Positions 1 through 6,795 of a stretch of DNA of 11,195 nucleotides are shown here, one piece after another. A program made the position numbers and the translations under genes. The stretch's first letter is position 1. The number at the start of each line of letters is the position of its first letter. The DNA comes from an uncultured Clostridia bacterium. Its GTDB lineage: Bacteria; Bacillota; Clostridia; Oscillospirales; Oscillospiraceae. The notes under the pieces are model-generated. The model was given only the letters and a program-made list of their open reading frames with translations. It did not search any database and was not told the DNA's origin. The stretch is taken from positions 1-11,195 of the forward strand of contig CAMFZO010000028.1 in the NCBI GenBank assembly GCA_946006895.1, given 5' to 3'.

Positions 1-46
1 TACACCTAAGCCTTCGTCGGCAGCGTCAGATGTGTATAAGAGACAG
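1..46 (+). other. Untrimmed Illumina/Nextera adapter with i5 index
   Basis: Bases 1-5 (TACAC) match the end of the Illumina P5 oligo. Bases 6-13 (CTAAGCCT) match Nextera i5 index 508 as I remember it. Bases 14-46 match the Nextera Read 1 transposase adapter, from TCGTCGGCAGCGTC to the mosaic-end tail GTGTATAAGAGACAG. The order P5 tail, index, Read 1 adapter is that of a finished library molecule, so this is construction sequence and not genome. Reading through it makes a spurious plus-strand peptide beginning MCIRDR, which is typical of adapter contamination in protein databases. Genomic DNA begins at base 47. Confidence 0.97.
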
Positions 47-101
47 GATCCATGACCAGGCTGCCAACAACAAGGATTTTCGGTCTCTTTTTCGTATGCA
101 A
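47..101 (-). CDS. PfkB/ribokinase-family carbohydrate kinase, N-terminal fragment
   Basis: Only about 18 codons remain before the adapter cuts the gene. From a TTG start at 101-99 the minus strand reads (M)HTKKRPKILVVGSLVMD. The stretch KILVVGSLVMD is the first beta strand and the G-S-x-x-x-D start typical of PfkB/ribokinase sugar kinases, which phosphorylate fructose, ribose or related sugars in the cytoplasm with ATP. The TTG follows the TGA stop of the GH172 gene directly, and a GGAGG lies 8 bases upstream inside that gene, so translation is probably coupled. A kinase after a furanosidase-type hydrolase fits uptake and phosphorylation of the released sugar. The family call rests on this short motif plus context. 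The substrate cannot be told. Confidence 0.72.
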
Positions 102-1169
102 TCAGATGACCTCCAATTCGTCTCGCGTATAAAAATGGGGAAACGGTGCCGTCGGGAGGGTCTGATACCAGAAAGCGCAGCTTGCCATATCATCCATCAG
201 CGGCAGATAGCGCTCACCGCTGCGCCAGCCCAGGGCCTGGATCGTCACACGAAGGTCTTTTTCAAAGCAGATGGGGTCCGTGATATGCCAGCGGTACATT
301 CCGAACCGGAACTGGCTTTCATAAAGCTTGTTGGGCCAAATGATCTGATGCAGGCCGGCATAAGGTGTGGAGAAGACAACATAGTCCTTGTGCGTGAAGG
401 GGTCCTCAAAATTATAAGAGCCGCAGAAATAGTCCTCCGTTCCCGTGCCGCAGAGGGTGGGATACGCCTCGTCGCCATCCAGGTAAAACTTGATCTCGCC
501 CTCGCCCCACCAGCCGTTGTTGTTCACGCCTCTTGCCATATAGGTGCCGACATAATGGCCTCTTCCCTTTACGCCGTCTAAGATGGTGTAAACCTCCTTA
601 TAGGGCAGCGGGTTGACGCGGCGGAACTGGGCATGGAAATAGGCGATCTCAGCAGGCTGCGGGCACAAGGCGTAATCGATTTGAAAAAAGAAGGTCACTG
701 GTTCGTCAGAAAGATTCTCCAACGTCATTTTGCAGCTTTTTTTGAAGGGCATCGTCCAGAAGCAGTTGAAGGCGCTGCCTGGATTGACACAGACAGGAAG
801 CGAGGAAAGCTGTGCATAGCGATCCCAACCCATGCAGAAAAAATCACCGATGGGAGATTCAACGGAGGGGTTCTCCTGTCCGTCCCAGTACATTCGCAGA
901 ATGGTAAAACGCCAAACTCCTGTCGGCGTCAGCCAGATGTGATTGATCTCGCCCTCACCGAGAATATCAGCGATGGTGACGGTAGTATGGGGCTGGATCA
1001 CGATATAAGGGTTGACCTTCCAGCCAACGCCCAGATCTCTGGCATGCCTTCCGGTCACGCCCTCTTCCAAAGGGCACATTCCGCCCTTGCCTTTTTCTCC
1101 GGTAGGGTTTTCAGGAGAAATAGAGCGGGTCTGCCTGTTTTGTAATTTTCCAAGGAAATTCAAGTTCAA
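102..1169 (-). CDS. GH172 (DUF2961) family glycoside hydrolase
   Basis: This 355-residue protein looks like a complete DUF2961/GH172 enzyme. Characterised members of the family act on fructofuranosides (difructose dianhydride I synthase/hydrolase) or D-arabinofuranosides. Visible motifs are SISPENPTGEKGKGG near the N-terminus, ARDLGVGWKV, a beta-sandwich core ending NNNGWWGEGEIKFYLDGD, then TLCGTGTEDYF and YRWHITDP. The acidic residues E223/E225 and E245 are the likely catalytic pair, since GH172 uses two glutamates about 20 residues apart. No signal peptide or membrane segment is seen, so it probably acts in the cytoplasm on an imported oligosaccharide. The start is TTG, set by an AGGAGG 8 bases upstream. 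The gene overlaps functionally with a PfkB-type kinase that begins directly after its stop. Family assignment is firm, but the exact substrate is unknown. Confidence 0.9.
   Translation of the reverse strand: MNLNFLGKLQNRQTRSISPENPTGEKGKGGMCPLEEGVTGRHARDLGVGWKVNPYIVIQPHTTVTIADILGEGEINHIWLTPTGVWRFTILRMYWDGQENPSVESPIGDFFCMGWDRYAQLSSLPVCVNPGSAFNCFWTMPFKKSCKMTLENLSDEPVTFFFQIDYALCPQPAEIAYFHAQFRRVNPLPYKEVYTILDGVKGRGHYVGTYMARGVNNNGWWGEGEIKFYLDGDEAYPTLCGTGTEDYFCGSYNFEDPFTHKDYVVFSTPYAGLHQIIWPNKLYESQFRFGMYRWHITDPICFEKDLRVTIQALGWRSGERYLPLMDDMASCAFWYQTLPTAPFPHFYTRDELEVI
110..114 (-). promoter_or_regulatory. Ribosome binding site for the PfkB-type kinase
   Basis: GGAGG on the minus strand lies within the last codons of the GH172 gene, 8 bases before a TTG that directly follows the GH172 stop (TGATTG). 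This site decides the TTG start, because no ATG or GTG is suitably placed. Confidence 0.6.
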
Positions 1170-1177
1170 AAGAATGT

Positions 1178-1183
1178 CCTCCT
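1178..1183 (-). promoter_or_regulatory. Ribosome binding site for the GH172 gene (TTG start)
   Basis: A consensus AGGAGG on the minus strand ends 8 bases before the TTG at 1169-1167. No ATG or GTG in this frame sits at a usable distance, so this site supports a TTG start and a full-length N-terminus. Confidence 0.8.
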
Positions 1184-1209
1184 GTTTTCGTATAATGTGC
1201 AGATTCTTT

Positions 1210-1249
1210 GGGCTTGACTTACCTGCTCAGGAGCAGGTAAGTCAAACCC
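1210..1249 (-). terminator. Strong inverted repeat between the Asp-box protein gene and the GH172 gene
   Basis: Two perfect 15-base arms, TTGACTTACCTGCTC and GAGCAGGTAAGTCAA (1214-1228 and 1231-1245), are separated by 2 bases. One mismatch and three further G:C pairs (GGG 1210-1212, CCC 1247-1249) extend the stem. It lies 6 bases beyond the stop of the large gene on the minus strand. On that strand the following sequence is AAAGAATCT, not a T run. The T-rich flank (1250-1260) is on the plus side. So it could be an intrinsic terminator working poorly in the gene direction, an mRNA-stabilising or attenuating hairpin, or a dimeric operator. The 86-base gap holds nothing else convincing apart from the GH172 ribosome binding site. 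Confidence 0.55.
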
Positions 1250-1255
1250 TTTTGT

Positions 1256-4200
1256 TTATTCGGCAAGGGTCTTCTCCTGGAAGGAAATATTCCGTACAGC
1301 CAGTTGCTCGCCGTCAGGCATATTGCTCGTATATATCCACAGATACATCAAGCTGCCAAGGTCAAAGGTCTTGGATGCGGTCTCGCTCGCCGTTTGTGTA
1401 AAAGAGGCAGCAGACAGATCGAGATAGAGCGTATTCCAGCCTTTTGTCAGCTCCATGCCGCTCATGTCCCATGTCAGGCGGTTTCCGTCGTTGATCCAAC
1501 GGGCATTCTTATAGTTTGTATCCGCGATCTCGATGGTCCCGCCATTGGCTTTGAAAGCATCCGGGTCGTAGATATAGACATCCAATGCCAATCTTCCTCC
1601 GTCAAACGTGACGCCGGTCTGGATTCCCGTGTTGCTGCTGATCAGGAAAAGCAAGCCTGTGGTCTTGCTGCTGCCGCCGGCGTTGGACTGGCCTGCCGTG
1701 ATAGTCATTGTGCCATCGGCTGCGTTGGTCAGCACGGTGCCATCCTCTGTCATCACCTGATTGGCGCTTTGCCATGTAGTGCTGCCATTGGTAGCGGCGC
1801 ACCAGCGTCCGCCGGTGACCCAGGAGGTGCTGTTGCTTGCAGGGATCGGGAAGGTATAGGTCGTCTCGTAAGTATATACCGGGCAAGTGCAGGGCGTACA
1901 GCAGCCGGTTGTATGATTGCAGTTTTCTGCCAGGCATCCGCCGCAGAGTGCGCATTTTTCATGCCTGCACAGATCGGTATTGACAATGCTGATGTTGGCC
2001 AGCTTGATGAAATCTGTCTCCGCCGCGCCGTTGATCGCAAACCAGAAGGTACGCACGGCAGAAAGATCAAAGCCTGCGCCGACGGTCGCTTTGTCAAAGG
2101 GAAGCCACAGAGTATTCCAGCCATCGGTATAAAGATAATCCTGCGGTCTCCAACTGATCGTCGTATCGCCTGTTCCGGTCCAGGTGCCGTTCGACAGCGC
2201 GATCACGCCCCAGCCGTTGGTAACAACATTGTTCAAATCATCCACATAAATGTCGATCTTCAACGCGCCGTTTTCAAGGGTCACACCGCTTAGATCGTAA
2301 TAGGTATCGGCGCTTCTCTCATACAGCAATGCGCCAACACCGGCCGCACTTCCGTTTCCTTTGAGGACAACGGCGTTTTCCGTCTTGCTGAAGCTGACAT
2401 TCTTGCCCTCGCCGTAAGTACCCTCTGCACCGGTGTCATACTTTCTGTAGCCATAGGCCCCTGAATCATTCGGAAGATTGATGACCCAGTGCTTGGTCTG
2501 TCCGTTCTCGCTGACCCAGCCAATGTTGGTTGTAAGCTGATAGACATCCTGATACTGATCCTCCGCCAGGGTATGGTCGTTATGGATCACCGTTTTGTTC
2601 AGATACGAGCCTTCTGTTACAAGCTCACCGGCAATGATGTCCTCTACCGTGATGCAAGACAGGAAGAGCGCCTGCGCATCATATCTGCGGTAATCATAGC
2701 TGATGAAGATACGGCCGTCATCCATCACCTTGAGACCCGGGTAGGAAACAGCATACTTGGGATCCAGCTCCAGGCTGTAGGACCAGGTGGCGCCGCCGTC
2801 GGACGAAAGGGAGGCGGTCAGATGGTTTCTTGCGTTGTTCGCCGTATTATTGTGGTAGAGCAGCAGGATGTACTCCTGACCGTCAGCGCCGGTGACCGTA
2901 GTTGCATTGCTTCTGGAATTCACTGTGGTCAACTGACCGGTGCCGTCTGCACCGGGAACATAGGCAGGCTCGCTCCAGCTTACATTCTGCGCCGCGGAGG
3001 TCACGGGCTGCGTGCTCTTGATGTACTGCAGTCCGGAGAGGGTGCGGTAATACACATACAGATAACCGTCACCCGTCTGCAGGGCCTTTGCTTCGTAGAA
3101 GTCCACCGTGTCACTGCTGCCGGGCGCAACATCGCACAGGAGCTTGTAGGTATCCTCCGCCTTGTCATAGCAATACAGGCCGATGCCCTTGTACTGTGCA
3201 TACTCCGTCTCTCCCGCAAGCTCTGTCGCAGGGCTCAGCGCATTGGCAAACAGCAGCGTCTTTTCTCCGTCCAAAGTAACTGTCGCAGGTGGGTTAATGC
3301 CGCTGCCGTCGGAGATACGTACCGGGGTTCCCGCACTCATCTGCGCAGCATCGGTGGGATTCTCGACCCGAACCGCCCAGCTTCCCTGTAGGCCGTCTGC
3401 GCCTATCAGACGCTCGGTGTCGTTCATTTTTTCCGCCTTAGTGAAGTTCTGCTGCCAGCCGAGATAAAGGCATCCGTCATCCCCCATCCAAAGTCTGGGA
3501 TCCACAACCTGCACGTTCGGGTCGCTGTGTTCCACAACTACCTGCTCCTGCCAGGTCTGCCCGTTATCGAAGCTGGCGAAATAGATGGCATAGTTATACC
3601 GGCTTTCGTCCGTACCGCCGCTCATGGTGCTGAGCCACAGGACTGTATTGTCACCGGTCCCTATGGCTTCCACATTCGCCGAGCAAAGGAATTCTCTGCC
3701 TCTGCTCAGATAGCCCCGTCCGGATTTGTCCGCGCCCCGGGTGATCTTTTCCGCCCCATCTGTCGTGCTGCGCAGATAGACGTTAGCGGGAGTCAGCGCT
3801 GCATAACGTTCGTCACTCTCCGGCCGCGTAGGCTTCTCGTCGGAGCCTTCGACAAAGCGGACGTTCCGTACCCGGATCTCCACACCTGCGGGCACCTGGT
3901 TGGAATAGAGCCAGACGCAGCCGATATGGCTCAGATCAATGGCACTGCCGCCGGAAACGGCGTCCTTCAGATTGAGCCAAACCTCATTCCAGCCACTCTG
4001 ATAGACCACATTGCGCATATTCCAGGTCAGCGTATTGCCCATGCCGCCTCCAACCCAGGAGTTATTGTCGCCGATGGATACGATGCCCCATTTGCTGACA
4101 AAGCTGGAATAATCGGAGACATAGAGGTCGAATACAACCGCGCCGTTTGCCACGGTCATACCGGAGTCAATATAGTTTTCACCCGTTGTGAGATAGGCAA

Positions 4201-6784
4201 GACCGGTAGGGGAATCGGTCCCGTCAGAGACAACAGTAAAGGTACTGTCAGCATAGCTTGTAAAGCCCGCTGCCGCTTCGGTGCCGTTTTTCTTATAGCC
4301 TTCGGAAGTGGAATTGGCGCCGAACCAGTTGCCAGCCGTGTCTTCTATGGCTACGCTGCTCTTTTGATAAGGGGCAGGTTTGTTGTAGTCATTATCATTG
4401 ATGACGCGGTTGAGGAAAGACCCTTCGGAGACAAGCTCTCCTGCCTTAATATCCTCTAAAGTGATGTGGCTCAAATACATCATCTGCAGGCCGTAACGGT
4501 CAAAGTCATACTGAATGTAGATCGAACCGTCGGGGGCAACAGACAGGTCTGGGTAGGACACCGCACGCTCGTCCAGCAGCAGCTTATCCGTCCAGGTATA
4601 GCCACCGTCAGTGGAAATGGCTGCGGTCAGATTTCTGCGAGAGGCATTTGTAGTATCGTGGTAGATAAGCAGCAATGTACCGTCGTCCAGGGCAATAAGC
4701 TGTGTACGGGAGGCGGTTTTTGTCATAATTTCCGTACCGTTGCGCAGGTTGTCCAGCTCGCTCCAGCCGCCGGTATACGGAGCCTTTGTCAGCGGGGCTG
4801 TGGTGCGGGTCACTTCGATGCCCTTATCTGTCCGTACGATCATTATCAATTCACCCGTCGAGGCGATCTGCACCGTTTTCGGCTCGCAGTAATTGCGGAA
4901 GGTGCTGATCTTCTCATAGGGATTATCCATAATACGGCTGTAGAACTCCGCACGCGGGACACCATCGTCTCCAAGGGAGAGCGTATAAAGCGTAGGACCC
5001 TGGGTCTCAGAGGTGGCCGTGTCGTCCAATGCCAGCCAACTGCTCATATAGGGATTAATGAGCCAGGTCTCCTCGCCCTCAATGGTTGCTATGGTGGGCT
5101 TGTTCAGCATCATTCCGTCACAGAGTCGGACCGGCTCACTGAAGGTTGGCGTTGCCGAATCGCCGTTTTCGGAATACATACACCAGACACCGCGCACAGC
5201 GTCGGAATGGAGGCTTCCGTCCGTATTCAGGGAATGATTGTCCAGATCATAATCGTAGTTCCGCCAGACAACGGGGCAGTATTCCTGTGACCAGAAGACC
5301 CACAGACGTCCTTCCGGATCGGTCCAGAGCGTATGATCCGTCGCTGTCACGTATTCACTGGGATGCTCGATCGCCACGGAGACCTCCGTCCAGGTTTCGC
5401 CGCCGTCGTCGCTGGTGACCAGCACAATATAATTGCCGACACGTTCGTTGGTATCGCCTGAAATGAAGCCGGACCAGAGCCTGCCGCTGCCGTTTTCTCC
5501 GGGGACATAGGTCAGACCGCCGCTGCACAGATACTTGCGCTCACCGTCCATATAGCCCAATCCCTCTTCTGACTGGTCAATGTCATTCTCCAGGTGGTCT
5601 TTTCCTTCCTCCGTCCAATAACACCAGACATTCGGTGCGGTAAATGCCACATCTCGAGGGTGGTTGCCCTCGCCGGGGCACTTGACGCTGCAGCAGTCGT
5701 CTGTATGGTCGCAGGAGGCCTCCATACAACCGCCGCAGAGCCTGCAGATCTCATGGTTGCAGCCCGGCTCCTGACTGCAGGTGCAGGGTGTGCAGCAACC
5801 GTCAATGGTGCAGCTACAGTTTGTATCCAGGCAGCCGCCGCAGACCGGGCACTTTTCATGGGTACAGGCGGTGTTTGCCGTTCCCTCAATGCGGATATCA
5901 TCCAGCTTGATTACAACACCGTCTCCCATATTGGCAGCAGCAAACCAGAACAGGCTGAGGGAGGCAGGGTCAAAGGTGCCGGTCGCTGCTGCCTCAGCGA
6001 AAGTGAAGTGAAGCTCGTTCCATCCCGCCTGCACCATGTTGCTGTTCAAGGTCCAGGTCAGGCAGTTTTCGTTAATCCAACCGCTGGAGAGCTGCACGGC
6101 GCTCCAGGTATCCAGGGCTGCCGGGTCAGAAACATAGAGCCAGAAGGTGATGGTGCCGGAATCCATGGTGATCCCTGTGTTGCCGTTCTCATAGAGCTTA
6201 AACATCAGATTCGTGTCGCGATTGGCAGCAGAGATGATCTGTATGGCTCCCTCGCCCTCTTTATGGGTTTCCGCATCAATGGTAACGGAATAGTATTCCG
6301 CATTTCCCTTGTCCGCCAACACAACATAATCATCACCGGTCCAGACGCGCCAGGCGCCATCGTCGCCGTAGAAGCCGTCGGCGCTGATGGCATAACGGGC
6401 GGTTTGGGCGGCAGCAAAGCCGTCGCTGACCTTGATGCTGCGGCCAGCTCCCTCTACCACAGTGCCATCCAGGGTCGTCCAGTAGGGAACGATCTCAATG
6501 ACATCGTTGAACTTCGCATTGCTGATGTTCACAATGCTGCAGGTGTGGAAGTACTGCGATTCCGGAGAGAACGCGGTGGGCTGAAGATCGATTTGTCCTT
6601 CCCCGTTTCTGGCCGTGATGGTTTTGTAGACGGTGCGGCTCGACATATCCTTGGTCGCCCCGTTTACGGTCAGGATTTCGCCTTTATGCAGATCCAGTGA
6701 AACATGGTCAACGGCCCGCAGGCTACCCCGGTCGAGGGGAAAGTCCACACAAATATCCCGGAATTCCAGAAGAATCTTATCCAT
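1256..6784 (-). CDS. Modular sialidase-fold (BNR/Asp-box) surface protein, fused in frame to an ABC ATPase N-terminus (probable chimera)
   Basis: The open frame has 1842 codons. Residues 1-38 are a DppD/OppD-type ABC ATPase start. The rest resembles a secreted clostridial glycan-active protein. After a beta-rich segment (about 39-150) come sandwich module A (about 160-305), Cys-rich segment 1 (307-369), Asp-box domain 1 (about 376-800), module B (to about 985), Asp-box domain 2 (about 990-1405), module C (about 1450-1603), Cys-rich segment 2 (1606-1634) and module D (to 1836). The four Asp boxes are SDDGGETW (458-465), STDGGYTW (724-731), SFDNGQTW (1071-1078) and SSDGGATW (1327-1334). The modules share an LTW...GWN signature (GWN at 254, 931, 1555 and 1782) like jelly-roll carbohydrate-binding domains. 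I see no RIP motif of classical GH33 sialidases, no LPXTG and no S-layer domains. The signal peptide is missing, as expected if the true N-terminus was replaced at the join. Enzymatic activity is unproven. Confidence 0.75.
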   Translation of the reverse strand: MDKILLEFRDICVDFPLDRGSLRAVDHVSLDLHKGEILTVNGATKDMSSRTVYKTITARNGEGQIDLQPTAFSPESQYFHTCSIVNISNAKFNDVIEIVPYWTTLDGTVVEGAGRSIKVSDGFAAAQTARYAISADGFYGDDGAWRVWTGDDYVVLADKGNAEYYSVTIDAETHKEGEGAIQIISAANRDTNLMFKLYENGNTGITMDSGTITFWLYVSDPAALDTWSAVQLSSGWINENCLTWTLNSNMVQAGWNELHFTFAEAAATGTFDPASLSLFWFAAANMGDGVVIKLDDIRIEGTANTACTHEKCPVCGGCLDTNCSCTIDGCCTPCTCSQEPGCNHEICRLCGGCMEASCDHTDDCCSVKCPGEGNHPRDVAFTAPNVWCYWTEEGKDHLENDIDQSEEGLGYMDGERKYLCSGGLTYVPGENGSGRLWSGFISGDTNERVGNYIVLVTSDDGGETWTEVSVAIEHPSEYVTATDHTLWTDPEGRLWVFWSQEYCPVVWRNYDYDLDNHSLNTDGSLHSDAVRGVWCMYSENGDSATPTFSEPVRLCDGMMLNKPTIATIEGEETWLINPYMSSWLALDDTATSETQGPTLYTLSLGDDGVPRAEFYSRIMDNPYEKISTFRNYCEPKTVQIASTGELIMIVRTDKGIEVTRTTAPLTKAPYTGGWSELDNLRNGTEIMTKTASRTQLIALDDGTLLLIYHDTTNASRRNLTAAISTDGGYTWTDKLLLDERAVSYPDLSVAPDGSIYIQYDFDRYGLQMMYLSHITLEDIKAGELVSEGSFLNRVINDNDYNKPAPYQKSSVAIEDTAGNWFGANSTSEGYKKNGTEAAAGFTSYADSTFTVVSDGTDSPTGLAYLTTGENYIDSGMTVANGAVVFDLYVSDYSSFVSKWGIVSIGDNNSWVGGGMGNTLTWNMRNVVYQSGWNEVWLNLKDAVSGGSAIDLSHIGCVWLYSNQVPAGVEIRVRNVRFVEGSDEKPTRPESDERYAALTPANVYLRSTTDGAEKITRGADKSGRGYLSRGREFLCSANVEAIGTGDNTVLWLSTMSGGTDESRYNYAIYFASFDNGQTWQEQVVVEHSDPNVQVVDPRLWMGDDGCLYLGWQQNFTKAEKMNDTERLIGADGLQGSWAVRVENPTDAAQMSAGTPVRISDGSGINPPATVTLDGEKTLLFANALSPATELAGETEYAQYKGIGLYCYDKAEDTYKLLCDVAPGSSDTVDFYEAKALQTGDGYLYVYYRTLSGLQYIKSTQPVTSAAQNVSWSEPAYVPGADGTGQLTTVNSRSNATTVTGADGQEYILLLYHNNTANNARNHLTASLSSDGGATWSYSLELDPKYAVSYPGLKVMDDGRIFISYDYRRYDAQALFLSCITVEDIIAGELVTEGSYLNKTVIHNDHTLAEDQYQDVYQLTTNIGWVSENGQTKHWVINLPNDSGAYGYRKYDTGAEGTYGEGKNVSFSKTENAVVLKGNGSAAGVGALLYERSADTYYDLSGVTLENGALKIDIYVDDLNNVVTNGWGVIALSNGTWTGTGDTTISWRPQDYLYTDGWNTLWLPFDKATVGAGFDLSAVRTFWFAINGAAETDFIKLANISIVNTDLCRHEKCALCGGCLAENCNHTTGCCTPCTCPVYTYETTYTFPIPASNSTSWVTGGRWCAATNGSTTWQSANQVMTEDGTVLTNAADGTMTITAGQSNAGGSSKTTGLLFLISSNTGIQTGVTFDGGRLALDVYIYDPDAFKANGGTIEIADTNYKNARWINDGNRLTWDMSGMELTKGWNTLYLDLSAASFTQTASETASKTFDLGSLMYLWIYTSNMPDGEQLAVRNISFQEKTLAE
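1883..1969 (-). other. Cys-rich segment 2 of the Asp-box protein
   Basis: Residues 1606-1634 begin CRHEKCALCGGC and end CCTPCTC, with 9 cysteines in 29 residues. The segment closely copies the first half of Cys-rich segment 1 (CTHEKCPVCGGC ... CCTPCTC) and again sits directly after a sandwich module. The spacing suggests a small disulfide-linked or metal-binding knot used as a rigid linker between extracellular domains. No function can be read from it directly. Confidence 0.7.
1976..3817 (-). repeat. Tandem protein repeat unit 2: Asp-box domain 2 plus sandwich module C
   Basis: Residues about 990-1603 repeat the layout of the unit upstream. Matching landmarks lie about 603-624 residues apart: FLCSANVEA with YLCSGGLTY, Asp boxes at 1078 with 465 and 1334 with 731, ITVEDIIAGELVTEGSYLN (from 1378) with ITLEDIKAGELVSEGSFLN (from 774), and GWN at 1555 with 931. 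The copies have diverged clearly at residue level, so this is an old internal duplication and not an assembly repeat. Confidence 0.75.
3830..5659 (-). repeat. Tandem protein repeat unit 1: Asp-box domain 1 plus sandwich module B
   Basis: Residues about 376-985 hold a sialidase-fold propeller candidate with Asp boxes ending at W465 and W731, then the conserved ITLEDIKAGELVSEGSFLN boundary (from 774) and module B (GWN at 931). The region between the two Asp boxes (266 residues) matches the 256 residues between those of unit 2. Each unit contains a full set of landmarks, so each may be a separate propeller and not half of one. Confidence 0.75.
5678..5866 (-). other. Cys-rich segment 1 of the Asp-box protein
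   Basis: Residues 307-369 carry 18 cysteines in 63 residues, in two similar halves: CTHEKCPVCGGCLDTNC followed by CCTPCTC, then CNHEICRLCGGCMEASC followed by a CC pair. The repeated H-E-x-C-x-x-C-G-G-C motif could hold zinc or disulfides. In an exported protein disulfides are likelier. It separates sandwich module A from the first Asp-box domain. Confidence 0.7.
6668..6680. other. Probable chimeric join: ABC ATPase into Asp-box protein
   Basis: On the minus strand the frame reads ...DLHKGEIL|TVNGATKDM... . ABC ATPases of the DppD type normally continue from GEIL/GEVL into G-L-V-G-E-S-G-S-G-K-S (Walker A). Here the family sequence stops exactly there and extracellular-type sequence begins. 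The change is within a few bases of 6671. The exact base is uncertain because GAAATCCTG may be shared by both parents. Confidence 0.75.
6671..6784 (-). pseudogene. dppD: DppD/OppD-type peptide ABC transporter ATPase, N-terminal fragment
   Basis: These 38 codons, beginning MDKILLEFRDICVDFP and running through LRAVDHVSLDLHKGEIL, are the first strands of a peptide/nickel-type ABC ATPase. In an intact protein the Walker A loop follows at once. Here it is absent, as are the signature motif, Walker B and the C-terminal oligopeptide extension. The start is well supported: GGAGGA at 6791-6796 precedes the ATG by 6 bases, and dppC ends only 11 bases upstream, as in ordinary dppBCD operons. So the gene start is genuine and the body was lost at the join near 6671. 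Whether the loss is biological or artificial is argued under findings. Confidence 0.8.
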
Positions 6785-6795
6785 TTCAAATCCTC

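Noticed and set aside
30..581. Plus-strand 183-codon open frame beginning MCIRDRIHDQ
   Set aside because: It starts inside the adapter, and the rest is the complement of the GH172 and kinase genes. It shows no family signal.
633..1401. Two plus-strand open frames (633-1145 and 1012-1401)
   Set aside because: They lie antisense to the strongly supported GH172 gene and to the end of the Asp-box gene, and have no recognisable domain or convincing ribosome binding site.
5678..5866. The dense repeats in the Cys-rich region as a CRISPR array or DNA satellite
   Set aside because: The repetition is at protein level (C-x-x-C-G-G-C) within an open frame. The DNA copies are diverged and unevenly spaced.
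1304..6700. Several long plus-strand open frames (for example 1304-2293, 2489-3391, 3527-4459, 5594-6700)
   Set aside because: They are shadows of the large minus-strand gene, whose frame carries four Asp boxes and the Cys motifs. The antisense translations show no domains.
1256..6784. A natural ABC-transporter/sialidase fusion as a new transport system
   Set aside because: Walker A, signature and Walker B motifs are all missing, the parts belong in different compartments, the break lies exactly before Walker A, and the contig has another suspicious join plus an adapter.
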